Positions 1 through 11,384 of a stretch of 64,000 bases of DNA are shown piece by piece. Position 1 is the stretch's first letter. The number at the start of each line of letters is the position of its first letter. Source of the stretch: Deltaproteobacteria bacterium (GTDB lineage: Bacteria; Desulfobacterota; Binatia; UBA9968). The stretch covers positions 1 to 64,000 of the forward strand of contig JACQUW010000020.1 in assembly GCA_016210115.1 (NCBI GenBank). The letters are read 5' to 3'. A program made the position numbers and the translations under genes. Under the pieces are notes generated by a model. It saw only the letters and a program-made list of their open reading frames with translations, was not told the DNA's origin and did not search any database.

Positions 1-375
1 AATCATCGCCGCCACAAACAAAATTACCGAGGGCGAAAGCGTGGCAAGAGCGGCCAGAGCGGGACCGGGACAGAATCCGGCGAGGCCCCAACCAAGGCCG
101 AAAATTGCCGCGCCGCTGATTAAAGGCACATCGATCTTCGTTTTGGTCGGGATGCCGAATGTGCCGCCAAACAATGGACGCGACCGGCGCAAGATCAGCG
201 TAAATCCGGGCAAAGTCACGGAGAGCGCCCCTGCCATGACAAACAGCAGTGTCGCATCCCAGTCACCGGCTATGTCCAAAAATCCAATGACTCGCGCCGG
301 ATCGATCATCTCCGAAACAGCAAGTCCGAGGCCGAAAATAGACCCGCTCACAAATGCGCTAATAACGGCTTTCAT
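1..375 (-). CDS. YeeE/YedE-like (DUF6691-type) membrane protein, partial
   Basis: Inner-membrane protein whose 125 visible codons run off the left edge, so the C-terminus is missing. The start ATG (375-373) overlaps the TGA of the upstream gene by 4 bases, which indicates translational coupling. The peptide begins MKAVISAFVSGSIFGLGLAV, then has hydrophobic segments and a GWGLAGFCPGPALAAL motif with a conserved cysteine, typical of the YeeE/YedE and DUF6691 half-transporters. Such pairs of short proteins together resemble a full-length YeeE, a family with characterised thiosulfate-uptake members. Family assignment is by motif; the substrate here is inference. Confidence 0.8.
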   Translation of the reverse strand, partial: MKAVISAFVSGSIFGLGLAVSEMIDPARVIGFLDIAGDWDATLLFVMAGALSVTLPGFTLILRRSRPLFGGTFGIPTKTKIDVPLISGAAIFGLGWGLAGFCPGPALAALATLSPSVILFVAAMI

Positions 376-794
376 GAGAGCAGATGCCGCGAAAAGAACA
401 CCGTGATTACAGCAATGACGATGAATGTAAGCGTAGCCGATAGCGAACGGGGCGACCTTCGCGCCAAACCGCAAACTCCATGTCCGGACGTGCACCCGGA
501 GCCAATGCGGCTACCGAATCCAACCAGCAATCCGGCAATGATCAGCCATTGACCTTCAGCCTGCAAGTGCACCGGTAACCCACCCCGCGCCAACGCATAC
601 ACCTCAGCCCCCGCGATAAGACCTAGCACGAATGCCACGCGCCACCAGCGCTTCCCCGGCCTGCTGCCGCTCACCAGGCCAGCGAGGATTCCGGATACGC
701 CCGCGATGCGACCATTAAGAGCAAGCAAAATTAAACTGGCAAAGCCGATCAGCCCGCCACCTATAAAGCCGCCGATGAGGTTCCCTTCCGCCAT
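372..794 (-). CDS. YeeE/YedE family protein (sulfur-compound transporter half)
   Basis: A 140-residue inner-membrane protein with about four hydrophobic helices, half the length of full YeeE. The motif SRIGSGCTSGHGVCGLARRS near residues 95-115 carries the two conserved cysteines of the family, which in YeeE-type thiosulfate channels form part of the conduction path. It is the first gene of a two-gene unit with the partial gene downstream (4-base overlap). A GGAAAG ribosome-binding site precedes the ATG. This pair often handles thiosulfate or related sulfur species, but the substrate is inferred from family only. Confidence 0.85.
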   Translation of the reverse strand: MAEGNLIGGFIGGGLIGFASLILLALNGRIAGVSGILAGLVSGSRPGKRWWRVAFVLGLIAGAEVYALARGGLPVHLQAEGQWLIIAGLLVGFGSRIGSGCTSGHGVCGLARRSPRSLSATLTFIVIAVITVFFSRHLLS

Positions 795-1221
795 ATTGTT
801 CTTTCCATGATGTGGCTTTCATCGTCAAGGGCATCCCGGCGGACGATGAATATTCCCCGAGATAACTCCGCCGCCACAGGTCCGCGTCTCGTTCGCTCCG
901 AGCCTTTGTTGCCGCCCTTCCAACAGCTCATAATTAGCTAAAAATATTGGCAAACGCATTGAATCAACAAGGATAATACTGCGCAGATTTTTTGTTGTTA
1001 GCATACTGCGTACCAAGGAGCAAACCTCAGTTTTATAGAGCCAACAGGCTACGGATGAGATTTTATGCATCCTATGTTCGCTGAGCAACATCTAAGTTTT
1101 GAGGGCGGCCTTAGATGGCCGAATAAAGATAATGGGATCTAAACCTTGCGTGGAGAACCGTGTATCTTTTAACTCTTTGGTAAGACCGTTAACGGGAAAA
1201 CAATTTGTGGGACCAATAGCT
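795..1221. other. Intergenic region, no convincing gene
   Basis: Divergent spacer between the YeeE pair and the glucosidase gene. An 88-codon minus-strand reading frame at 825-1091 has unconvincing composition and no ribosome-binding site. I see no RNA gene or clear promoter here. Confidence 0.5.
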
Positions 1222-3888
<2,667 letters not shown>

Positions 3889-4126
3889 TCGAGGTGTCAT
3901 AGATTGGCTCAGACCTCTACGTGTTTGCTACGCTGGGAGGCGCGAACTTTCGACGTCATGGCAACAAGGCGGTTTGAACCGCCCATGGCGAGCAGGGAAC
4001 TTCGAAAGGCCCTTTCTCGTTTATTGGTTAGGATGGCAAACGATACGGTTCTAGCCCGGACGCTCTTACCGGCTCTCACTTGCTCACGCGGTTCATTGTC
4101 GCCAACAAATCGGGCAACGAAATAAA

Positions 4127-5128
4127 ATGATCTCTCTTGTTTACCGTCACAACCGGATCACCCGCCTCACTCATTGGGTAAATGCTCTATCCCTAGTAAT
4201 TCTTTTCATGAGCGGGCTGCAAATTTTCAATGCTTATCCGAATCTTCACTGGGGAAGCAAGGCTGAGCCGGATGAGGCGTTCTTTTCTATTTACGCCGCA
4301 AACGACGAGGGCGCTATTCGCGGTTATACTCAAATCTTTGGGCTTCGGGCTGAGACCACCGGATTTTTGGGCGTCCAGCAAACCGAAATGGGCCCTTTCC
4401 CCAGGGCTTTTCCGAGCTGGCTCACCATCCCCGGATTTTTCTGGCTTGCCGGCGGACGAAGGTGGCATTTCTTTTTTGCCTGGGTGTTCGTCGCCAATGG
4501 AGTCTTGTATTTCTTCTTCAACCTCGCCAACGGTCATTTGCGGAAATTTCTTCTGACTCCCCGGGATGCGCGCGAGCTTTTTCCGATGATCCTCTACTAT
4601 CTCCGGCTACGCAGGGAGTCCCCCCAACTAGGAGAATACAACCCACTCCAAAAGGCGGCCTATACGGGAATTTTTTTGCTCCTTACTCCCCTCATTATTT
4701 TTTCCGGGATGGCTATGTCCCCGCAGTTGGATGTTGCCTTCAACTCGCTGCCGGCGGCTTTCGGCGGGAGGCAATCGGCCAGGAGCATCCATTTTGTCCT
4801 CACGTTTCTTTTCGCGCTTTTTACCTTCGGCCATATTTTCATGGTGATAACGACCGGCGCAGTCAATAACATGCGCTCGATCATAACGGGATGGTACAGA
4901 GAAAAGACGGCCGTGCCACCGGAAATTCCAAAGGCCGCTCCTGAAGAGGCGACAAATCCATCTTCGGTTCAGGCGGAAGCGACCTCCGAGAATGCCGGTA
5001 CGGAAACGGCACAGGCTGAAACTCCCAGGCGAGAATCTTTAGAGCCGATGACTCCCCCGAACGATGCGCCGGTGCAAACGTCCCGGGCGGAAACGGCAGA
5101 GGAGAGCGGCAAAGATGGAGAAAAATAG
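4127..5128 (+). CDS. Cytochrome b561/Ni-Fe hydrogenase b-type membrane subunit
   Basis: A 333-residue membrane protein with about five transmembrane helices. Candidate haem-b histidines lie in YRHNRITRLTHWVNALS near the N-terminus, in GGRRWHFFFAWV, and in SIHFVLTFLFALFTFGH. This is the di-haem cytochrome b fold used by formate dehydrogenase gamma, thiosulfate reductase PhsC and similar subunits that exchange electrons with quinones. The last 70 residues are a Pro/Glu/Ala/Thr-rich tail. The downstream molybdopterin gene starts 14 bases before this gene's stop, so the two probably form a membrane-bound oxidoreductase: the b subunit passes electrons between the quinone pool and the periplasmic molybdenum protein. 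Confidence 0.85.
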   Translation: MISLVYRHNRITRLTHWVNALSLVILFMSGLQIFNAYPNLHWGSKAEPDEAFFSIYAANDEGAIRGYTQIFGLRAETTGFLGVQQTEMGPFPRAFPSWLTIPGFFWLAGGRRWHFFFAWVFVANGVLYFFFNLANGHLRKFLLTPRDARELFPMILYYLRLRRESPQLGEYNPLQKAAYTGIFLLLTPLIIFSGMAMSPQLDVAFNSLPAAFGGRQSARSIHFVLTFLFALFTFGHIFMVITTGAVNNMRSIITGWYREKTAVPPEIPKAAPEEATNPSSVQAEATSENAGTETAQAETPRRESLEPMTPPNDAPVQTSRAETAEESGKDGEK

Positions 5129-5900
5129 CTCTGTGATTTCACGGCGGAAGATTCTTTTGGGCGCGCTGCAGGGGACAGGGCTTTTCTTCCTGTCCGGCTG
5201 TGAAAACGTTTTCAACAAGCTCCACCAGAATCAAAAGGTCCTTTCACTTTTGGAGTCGGTTGAAGGCGGGAACCGGCGGTTGCTGCGTTTTCTTACAGGG
5301 AGAAACAAGCTGGCCCAAGAATTCGGTGAACAGGATATTTCCCGATACTTCAAAGCGAACGGGAATCCCCCTCCCGTCACGATGGAGTACCTGATCGACG
5401 CCGCCGCCGGGTGGCCGTTCTGGAAGTTACAGATCGGCGGTTTGGTAAACCAGCCTGCGGCGTTATCACTGGAAGAACTTAAAGCGCTTCCCGCCAGAAC
5501 GCAGATCACGCGCCATGACTGTGTGGAAGGGTGGAGCGCGATAGCGAAATGGAAGGGCGTGCCCCTGAAGCAAATCCTCGAACGGGTGCAGCCCCTTCCG
5601 GAGGCGCGATACGTCGTCTTTTACTGTATGGACACCGATTCCTCGGGCGACTATTTCTACGAAAGCATTGATTTCCACGACGTCCTTCACCCGCAGACGA
5701 TCCTGGCCTACGAGATGAACGACCGCCCCTTGCCCATCGAGCACGGCGCCCCGCTGCGCCTGCGCGTAGAGACCCAGTTAGGCTACAAGATGGCAAAATA
5801 CATCCACAGAGTCGAGTTCGTTTCCAGCTATCAGACCATCGCTAAGGGCAGAGGCGGCTACTGGGAAGATCAGGGATACGAGTGGTACGCGGGAATCTAG
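5115..5900 (+). CDS. YedY/sulfite-oxidase-type molybdopterin-dependent oxidoreductase
   Basis: A 261-residue exported protein. The start at 5115 places a signal at the N-terminus: SRRKILLG (twin-arginine-like) followed by a hydrophobic stretch ending in FLSGC, a lipobox. It is thus a candidate Tat-exported lipoprotein. The core matches the oxidoreductase molybdopterin-binding fold: RHDCVEGWS (about residues 134-142) holds the cysteine expected to ligate molybdenum, followed by YFYESIDF and YEMNDRPLPIEHGAPLRLRV. It overlaps the upstream cytochrome b gene, its likely electron partner, as in the MsrPQ (YedYZ) pairing. Substrate unknown; methionine-sulfoxide or sulfur-oxyanion chemistry is possible. 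Confidence 0.85.
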   Translation: MEKNSSVISRRKILLGALQGTGLFFLSGCENVFNKLHQNQKVLSLLESVEGGNRRLLRFLTGRNKLAQEFGEQDISRYFKANGNPPPVTMEYLIDAAAGWPFWKLQIGGLVNQPAALSLEELKALPARTQITRHDCVEGWSAIAKWKGVPLKQILERVQPLPEARYVVFYCMDTDSSGDYFYESIDFHDVLHPQTILAYEMNDRPLPIEHGAPLRLRVETQLGYKMAKYIHRVEFVSSYQTIAKGRGGYWEDQGYEWYAGI

Positions 5901-5982
5901 GCGAGACTCCACTCTCATAAGTCACGGCTCATCCTTCATCCATTGGGCTTATCGAACCGTCCCGTAGCGAGCCCGCGCAGTG

Positions 5983-5999
5983 TGTGCGAGTTTCGCACA
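5983..5999. promoter_or_regulatory. Perfect palindrome, candidate activator site upstream of the 6.1 kb promoter
   Basis: TGTGCGA-GTT-TCGCACA, with 7-base arms and a 3-base spacer. It lies about 100 bp upstream of the -24 element at 6100, the usual distance for an upstream activating sequence bound by an NtrC-type protein dimer. The role is inferred from symmetry and position only. Confidence 0.5.
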
Positions 6000-6099
6000 A
6001 CGGTTGATTTTAATGCACACAAGTTCCCGCCGATCGCTCCCTTCATCTTCGTAAGTCGCTGAAATTCCTCGCCTGCATCGATGCTAGACTGATCAGTTT

Positions 6100-6114
6100 T
6101 GGCATAAGGCTTGC
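6100..6114 (+). promoter_or_regulatory. Sigma-54 promoter of the 6.3-15 kb cytochrome operon
   Basis: TGGCAT-AAGGC-TTGC matches the RpoN consensus TGGCAC-N5-TTGC with the invariant GG and GC dinucleotides 12 bases apart. The start of transcription would be near 6126, leaving a leader of about 138 nt before the first gene. Two NtrC-type activators are encoded in the window. Confidence 0.7.
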
Positions 6115-6263
6115 TCAATTCGCCCTACTGAAAATTGGCCACGTAAAAAACCCGTACGAACCATTTAGCTCAGCGCCTTCGGCATTCTGCGGTTCCAGCA
6201 ACTTTAGGATGTTGATCCGTCGTTCGTGTGTCGAGCGCCTGTGGTCGGACTGAAAGTCTCAAA

Positions 6264-7616
6264 ATGCATTTGAGATTCCACGCGCTTCTCAAAAGATTAT
6301 TACTTTACTCCGACTCGAAAGTGATCGGTCTAATTTCAGTTCTATTCATTACTTTATCTGTGACCACTCAGTCTAGCGAAGCTCAAAATGGAGATACTCA
6401 GATAGAAAAAGGCAAGACGCTCATCCGTGAACTGGGGTGTGTCGCTTGCCACGAGATAAGAGGACACGAGACTACTGTAAGGGAAGAAGCTCCCCACCTT
6501 ACTTTTCAAGGCGAGATCGTGCAGCCAGGCTGGTTGTTTGATTTCCTCAAAAGACCTCACTCCATCAGGCCTGCGATCAAAGCACGCATGCCGGACTTTA
6601 GACTCAGCGACAGAGAGGTCTTCGCGATTACCCAATACCTTGGCACTTTATTGGATGGTCAACCTCCCGTAGCGCAGGAATACCGTTATCCGAGAAAGAT
6701 TCTCCCCGGCGAAACAGAAGCAGCCAAAAAGCTCATCTCGAAGGACTACTTCAACTGCTTCAATTGCCACGTTTTGGGAGATACCAAGCCGGCGGGAAAA
6801 CCGGAGGAATGGGCCCCCGATCTGGCAAAGGTAAGATCAAGAATCAAGCCGGATTTTCTTTTCAAATGGCTGCAAAATCCCCCCAAATATCGTCCCGGAA
6901 CCAAGATGCCGGCGATTTTTCCGGATAAGGACTCCGGTCCGGACGACATCCTCGGCGGAGACGAGCTAAAACAATCGGCTGTCGTGAGGGATTATGTGGT
7001 GAGCCTGGGAAAACCTGAAAAACTCTCCGCCTACGCTGATGCCGCGGCCGGCTATAAGGAGGTCACGCCAGCAGAAGGGAGGGCGTTGGTGAAAAGCCTG
7101 AACTGCACAGGTTGCCATGAAATGGCGGTCCTTCCTGAAGGAAGACTTGTGGGGCCCAATTTAAGTTTCGAGGGGAGCCGCGTGCAAAAAGAGTGGCTTG
7201 CTAATTTCCTGCGCGCTCCTTTCACGATCAAGCCTGAGTACGGGCTGCTGGGAAATCCCACCCGAATGCCGACTTTTCAATTCAGCGAAGAAGAACTGAA
7301 CGCCGTGGTCGAATACATAACGCAAATCCTGGTGGACAGGCAGGCAGACCAGGAAGGCCCGATCGATTTCGCGCTGGCAAAGAAGGGACAGAAGCTATTT
7401 CGCGAAAAGACCTGCGATAACTGCCATCGGATCGGCTCCAAGGCGGGAGGTATTGGACCCGATCTGACCGACGCCGGGAAAAGATTGCGTCCGGGATGGA
7501 CCATCAACTTCATTCAAAGACCCGAGCACTACCTCAATACGCGGATGCCAAATCTGAAGATATCTCCCGAGGAGGCCAGGGCATTGGCGGCCTATGTTTT
7601 GGGCCCGAAGAATTAG
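6264..7616 (+). CDS. Four-haem c-type cytochrome built from repeated monohaem domains
   Basis: A 450-residue exported cytochrome. I take the ATG at 6264; an upstream GTG at 6228 is in frame but lacks support. The N-terminal hydrophobic stretch IGLISVLFITLSVT followed by SSEAQ is a signal peptide. Four CXXCH haem sites (CVACH, CFNCH, CTGCH, CDNCH) each start a separate cytochrome c class I-like domain, with methionines such as ARMPDF, TKMPAIF, TRMPTF and TRMPNL as likely sixth ligands. It is the first gene of a long operon behind a sigma-54 promoter. Probably a periplasmic or surface electron carrier of higher potential than the His/His multihaem proteins that follow. Confidence 0.88.
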   Translation: MHLRFHALLKRLLLYSDSKVIGLISVLFITLSVTTQSSEAQNGDTQIEKGKTLIRELGCVACHEIRGHETTVREEAPHLTFQGEIVQPGWLFDFLKRPHSIRPAIKARMPDFRLSDREVFAITQYLGTLLDGQPPVAQEYRYPRKILPGETEAAKKLISKDYFNCFNCHVLGDTKPAGKPEEWAPDLAKVRSRIKPDFLFKWLQNPPKYRPGTKMPAIFPDKDSGPDDILGGDELKQSAVVRDYVVSLGKPEKLSAYADAAAGYKEVTPAEGRALVKSLNCTGCHEMAVLPEGRLVGPNLSFEGSRVQKEWLANFLRAPFTIKPEYGLLGNPTRMPTFQFSEEELNAVVEYITQILVDRQADQEGPIDFALAKKGQKLFREKTCDNCHRIGSKAGGIGPDLTDAGKRLRPGWTINFIQRPEHYLNTRMPNLKISPEEARALAAYVLGPKN

Positions 7617-7618
7617 AT

Positions 7619-9001
7619 ATGCGAATTCGGCAAAAAACTTGGCTTCTGGCGGTTTCCGCCCTCACTCTTTGGCTTGTGCTCACCGGAACGTTTGAGGCCG
7701 CCGTTGCGCAGGAAAAGTCCTGCCTTGGCTGCCATGGGAATCTCGCACAGCAACGCTATGTCCACGGTCCCGTTGCCGCCGGCGAGTGCGTGCGCTGCCA
7801 TGAGCCTGTAGACAAGGAAACGATGTACGACGCCCGAAAGCATCGCTTCAAACTCGCGCGAGAGGAAAGAGAACTCTGCTATCTCTGCCACGAGAGACGA
7901 CTGGACGCGCAGAAGGTCGTCCACGGCCCGGTTCGATTCGGGCTGTGCACCGCCTGCCACGATCCCCATCAATCGCCCTACCGGTACCGGCTGAAAGCCA
8001 GCCCTCCGAGCAAGCTCTGCTTCCAGTGCCATATTAACGATAAAGCGATCGATAAGGAGGTTCACGGCCCGGTTGCTGTCGGAGATTGCGTCGCCTGCCA
8101 TGATCCCCACAGCTCGCCTTATCAGTACCGCTTGATCGCCCAAGGCCAGAATCTATGCTTCACGTGCCACACGGAAAAGAAAGAAGAGTTTCTGTCGAAA
8201 AGATTCGGGCATCCGCCCGCGGCCCTTAACTGTTCGAACTGCCACGATCCCCACACCTCTCCCAACCCATTGCGCCTGAACAACTCAGTGCCGCACCTCT
8301 GCTTCGGTTGCCATCCGGAGAAAAGAGACCACATTCGCAGCGTGAAAACCGAGCACGATGCCTACAAAATCGAAAAAAAATGTCTGAACTGTCACGACCC
8401 CCATTACACGAATTTTCCCAAGCAACTTAAGGCGGCTCCCGCCGATCTTTGCCTCTCCTGCCATAATAAAGAGCTGGAAACACCGACAGGAAAAATCATG
8501 AACATGAAGAAGTGGCTGGACGGGAACCGGGATTGGCACGGGCCGATCCGCCAGAAGGATTGCCCGGGCTGTCACAATCCCCATGGCACCGACAATATGC
8601 GCATTTTAAAGCGGCCTTATCCCAGAGAATTCTACACGCCGTTTGCTCAAGAGAAATACGGTCTTTGCTTCGGGTGCCATGAGCGGACTCTCGTCCTCGA
8701 CCGCTTCACTACGACGCTCACCAATTTCCGCAACGGAGACGAGAACCTCCACTTTCGTCATGTCAACCAAACAGCCAAAGGGAGAACCTGCCGGGCCTGC
8801 CACGAGGTGCATGCGAGTAACAACCCGAAGCATATTCGCGATTCCGTTCCATACGGCGCATGGAGTCTTCCCACTAATTATGTGAAATACAGGAACGGAG
8901 GGAAATGTTCCCCTGGCTGTCATGTGCCGCGAGGCTACAGCCGGGCGAAAAAGGTTCAAAACCCAATCGAGTATGAAAAATTTAATCCCGATCAGTCGTA
9001 A
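7619..9001 (+). CDS. 15-haem c-type cytochrome (paired CXXCH type)
   Basis: A 460-residue exported protein starting at the ATG two bases after the previous stop. It has a signal peptide (LLAVSALTLWLVLTGTFEAAVAQ in two parts, cleaved near AVAQ). I count fourteen CXXCH motifs plus one CX3CH near the C-terminus. The motifs come in pairs with repeated HGPV...CVxCHDPH units, the doubled-CXXCH architecture of periplasmic electron-transfer cytochromes, in which extra histidines give His/His ligation. The downstream redoxin gene starts 29 bases before this stop. Likely role: electron transfer across the periplasm; partner unknown. Confidence 0.9.
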   Translation: MRIRQKTWLLAVSALTLWLVLTGTFEAAVAQEKSCLGCHGNLAQQRYVHGPVAAGECVRCHEPVDKETMYDARKHRFKLAREERELCYLCHERRLDAQKVVHGPVRFGLCTACHDPHQSPYRYRLKASPPSKLCFQCHINDKAIDKEVHGPVAVGDCVACHDPHSSPYQYRLIAQGQNLCFTCHTEKKEEFLSKRFGHPPAALNCSNCHDPHTSPNPLRLNNSVPHLCFGCHPEKRDHIRSVKTEHDAYKIEKKCLNCHDPHYTNFPKQLKAAPADLCLSCHNKELETPTGKIMNMKKWLDGNRDWHGPIRQKDCPGCHNPHGTDNMRILKRPYPREFYTPFAQEKYGLCFGCHERTLVLDRFTTTLTNFRNGDENLHFRHVNQTAKGRTCRACHEVHASNNPKHIRDSVPYGAWSLPTNYVKYRNGGKCSPGCHVPRGYSRAKKVQNPIEYEKFNPDQS

Positions 9002-10184
9002 GATCACGCGAGCTTTTGCCCTTTGGCTGGGCATTTCATGCCTTGCTTCGCCCGCCTTCGCTCTTGAGGGGCTGCAGATCGGCATGACCGCGCCGTTGGT
9101 CAAGCTCAAGGATCTCCAGGGTAAAGAGGTGGCGCTGGCCGATCAGCGGGATGCGAACGCGGTAGTCGTGGTTTTTTGGGCAACCTGGAGCGACAACTCC
9201 GCTCCAATGCTCGAGAGACTGGAGCGACTTTATCGAAAGCATAAAAGGGAAAAGCTGAGAATACTGGCGGTCAACGTGGAAAAGCAGCAGCCCGACGCCG
9301 AGGATCTCGCCCAGATCAAGAAAATCGTTTCGCGGTTGGGCCTTAGCTTTTCGGTGCTTATGGATGAAGGACTCAAAACCTTCCGCGAGTACGGCGTGGT
9401 GGCCGTCCCCTCAACCGCGGTGCTCGATCGAGAAGGAGTCATTCGCGGCGAGATGGCCTCTTTTCCCCTGGCACAAAGGGAGGAGTTGTTTGATCTGATC
9501 GAGGCATTGGCCGAAAAACGCGAGATAGCAAGGAAAGAAGAGAAGAAAGGCTATCAGCCCGTCCCGCGGGCTGTGCGCTATTATAATCTGGCGCGCGCGA
9601 TGGTCAGCCGGGGAATGTCGGACGCCGTGGATGAGAATCTCAAAAAGTCGATATCGGCCGACCCTAATTTCGTTCTCCCGCTGCTTCTCCTTGCCAAATT
9701 GTATCGGGAAAGGGCTGAAACGGAAGAGAGCATCGAGTTTCGAGGAACAGCCGTGGTGACCGCAACTTTCAAGGCGGAAAAAGAAAAATATTTGAAACAA
9801 GCTGCCGAACTTGTGGGAAAGGCGCTTGTGCTGGCGCCTCAAAGCGCCTCCGTGCTGATGGAAGACGCTCTGGTCCTTATTGCCGTCGGAAAAAGAGACG
9901 TGGCCAGGCAAAAGCTCCTGGAGGCGATCAAGACAGAAACCTCCTATACCCCGGCGCATTTCCTTTTGGCGTCGCTTCGGGTGCGCGAGGGAAGGCTTAA
10001 AGAAGGCGAAACGGAATTTCAAAAGGCGCTCCAGCTGAATCCATTGGATCATCAAGCGTACCTTGCAATGGCGGCCGCCTATGAAGAAAAAGGCATGGAG
10101 AAGAATGCGGTCGAGTTCTACAAGAAGGTTCACGAGATGCTCTATAAAGAAAGAGAGCTTTTCCCCTTGTCTTATGGGCGTTAA
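8973..10184 (+). CDS. Cysteine-less thioredoxin-like domain fused to TPR repeats
   Basis: A 403-residue secreted protein whose ATG (8973) overlaps the end of the 15-haem gene. After a signal peptide ending ASPAFA there is a TlpA/AhpC-type redoxin domain (about residues 30-170: GMTAPLVKLKDLQGKEV, VVVFWATWSDNSAPML). Where the family has WCxxC this protein has WSDNS, so it has no redox-active cysteine. The C-terminal half is a set of tetratricopeptide repeats. I infer a structural or scaffold role, for example organising cytochromes or apocytochrome delivery, rather than disulfide chemistry. A paralogue lies at 11385-12371. Confidence 0.82.
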   Translation: MKNLIPISRKITRAFALWLGISCLASPAFALEGLQIGMTAPLVKLKDLQGKEVALADQRDANAVVVVFWATWSDNSAPMLERLERLYRKHKREKLRILAVNVEKQQPDAEDLAQIKKIVSRLGLSFSVLMDEGLKTFREYGVVAVPSTAVLDREGVIRGEMASFPLAQREELFDLIEALAEKREIARKEEKKGYQPVPRAVRYYNLARAMVSRGMSDAVDENLKKSISADPNFVLPLLLLAKLYRERAETEESIEFRGTAVVTATFKAEKEKYLKQAAELVGKALVLAPQSASVLMEDALVLIAVGKRDVARQKLLEAIKTETSYTPAHFLLASLRVREGRLKEGETEFQKALQLNPLDHQAYLAMAAAYEEKGMEKNAVEFYKKVHEMLYKERELFPLSYGR

Positions 10185-10842
10185 CAACAGAATAGACCTG
10201 CGCGCAGTTCTGATTGCGATCGTCATGCTGGCGATTGCGGCCGGCGTGTCCGGCTCTTTCGGCGCAGAGCAGCCCGGTCTGGACGATTGGGCAAAAATCT
10301 TGGCTGATGGGAAGCTCCGCTCCGAGCCTCGCGTAGAGGCAGCGAGAAAGCTCGGCGAAGCGAAGAATTCAAAATACCTCGAGGTTCTGACCGAAGCGCT
10401 GAACGACAGCAACAAGGCGATCCGCTGGACCGCGGCCGAAGCCTTATGGGAACTCGGGGACAAGAGGGCTGTCCCCGCCCTGATCAAATATCTCGAGAAG
10501 GGAGAAGCCTACGAGTGGGGCAAAGTAGTCACCATGAACACCCTCGCCTCGTTTAAAGATCCTCAGGCGATTGGTCCCCTCACTCGGGTACTGGAAAGTC
10601 CGAACCCTTTCTTGCGCCGTTCAGCGGCGGTGGCGCTCTTTACCATAGGAGACGATAGAGCAATCCCGGCGCTCATCGGGCTTCTGAAAGACGAGCAAGG
10701 ATTTATTCAGCGTATCGCGCAGAATTTCCTGGTCGAAATGACAAAAGATAAAGTGAACGGCGAGACTCCCATGGGATATGACGAATGGGCCATGTGGTAT
10801 AAGGCCAACTCCCATCGTCTGAAAATCGACGGCGCGAAATGA
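10174..10842 (+). CDS. Secreted HEAT-repeat protein
   Basis: A 222-residue protein starting at ATG 10174, 11 bases inside the previous gene. A signal peptide (VLIAIVMLAIAAGVSGSFGAEQ, split by the cleavage region at FGAEQ) precedes four or five HEAT/PBS-lyase-type repeats: EVLTEALNDSNKAIRWTAA, ALIKYLEKGEAYEWGKV, PLTRVLESPNPFLRRSAA, ALIGLLKDEQGFIQRIAQ. Such repeats form an alpha-solenoid for protein binding. Lying between two redoxin-TPR genes in a cytochrome operon, it probably acts as a periplasmic assembly or adaptor protein. No catalytic motif is visible. Confidence 0.8.
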   Translation: MGVNNRIDLRAVLIAIVMLAIAAGVSGSFGAEQPGLDDWAKILADGKLRSEPRVEAARKLGEAKNSKYLEVLTEALNDSNKAIRWTAAEALWELGDKRAVPALIKYLEKGEAYEWGKVVTMNTLASFKDPQAIGPLTRVLESPNPFLRRSAAVALFTIGDDRAIPALIGLLKDEQGFIQRIAQNFLVEMTKDKVNGETPMGYDEWAMWYKANSHRLKIDGAK

Positions 10843-11375
10843 TACCAGCGAGAACTGCTTTACTGCTGATGATTGGTTTTATGATTTTGGCTGGCGCGGA
10901 CGCGGCGCCAGGATCGTATCGCTGGCGTGGAATTGAGGTCCACAACTCCACACCGGAGGACGCAAAAAAAGCTCTTGGAACGCCCACACAGGAATATCGA
11001 GAGCAGCTCCTTTATGAAAATCAGGTGTTCGACCCGGCCGATGCCAACGGTCAGCATATCAGGCTCAATACGGTAGTGCTCAACATCGGGGTAAAGGGAG
11101 TTATTGAGTCGATCTTTATCTCACCCGAGTGGGGAACCACTGATCAAGACGTTCGGGCTTTCTTCGGCAAGGGCAAAAAGACAACCTACAAGAGGTTTCT
11201 CTCAACGATGGGCGAGATCAAAGTCGGCGCGGGGACCAGACCTAACGAAAAACTTCACTACGTAGATCTTGATTCTCCCTGCGAGGTTTTTCCGCAGTCG
11301 CGAGTCCTTATGCTTTACCACCGGCAGGATGTGGTCTCGGGAAATTACTTATTGCAGTTCATCCTCTTCTATTAA
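10839..11375 (+). CDS. Secreted protein of unknown function
   Basis: A 178-residue protein translationally coupled to the HEAT gene (ATGA overlap at 10839). It has a signal peptide (LLLMIGFMILAGADAA). The mature part is predicted mixed alpha/beta, with EDAKKALGTPTQEYREQL near the N-terminus and a single cysteine (SPCEVFPQ). It has no haem motif, no membrane segment after the signal and no family I recognise. The EDAKKALGTP stretch recalls SmpA/BamE-like small lipoproteins, but this is weak. Operon position suggests a supporting role in the cytochrome system. Confidence 0.7.
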   Translation: MIPARTALLLMIGFMILAGADAAPGSYRWRGIEVHNSTPEDAKKALGTPTQEYREQLLYENQVFDPADANGQHIRLNTVVLNIGVKGVIESIFISPEWGTTDQDVRAFFGKGKKTTYKRFLSTMGEIKVGAGTRPNEKLHYVDLDSPCEVFPQSRVLMLYHRQDVVSGNYLLQFILFY

Positions 11376-11384
11376 GGAGTCTGT

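Noticed and set aside
825-1091. 88-codon minus-strand frame
   Set aside because: No ribosome-binding site, no family resemblance, unusual residue composition.
4069-4084. Possible sigma-54 promoter before the cytochrome b gene
   Set aside because: GG and GC dinucleotides are one base too close together for RpoN.
3904-4125. 73-codon plus-strand frame before the cytochrome b gene
   Set aside because: Starts at TTG without a ribosome-binding site and does not look protein-like.
9411-10487. 358-codon minus-strand frame
   Set aside because: Antisense to the redoxin-TPR and HEAT genes, with composition of a shadow frame.
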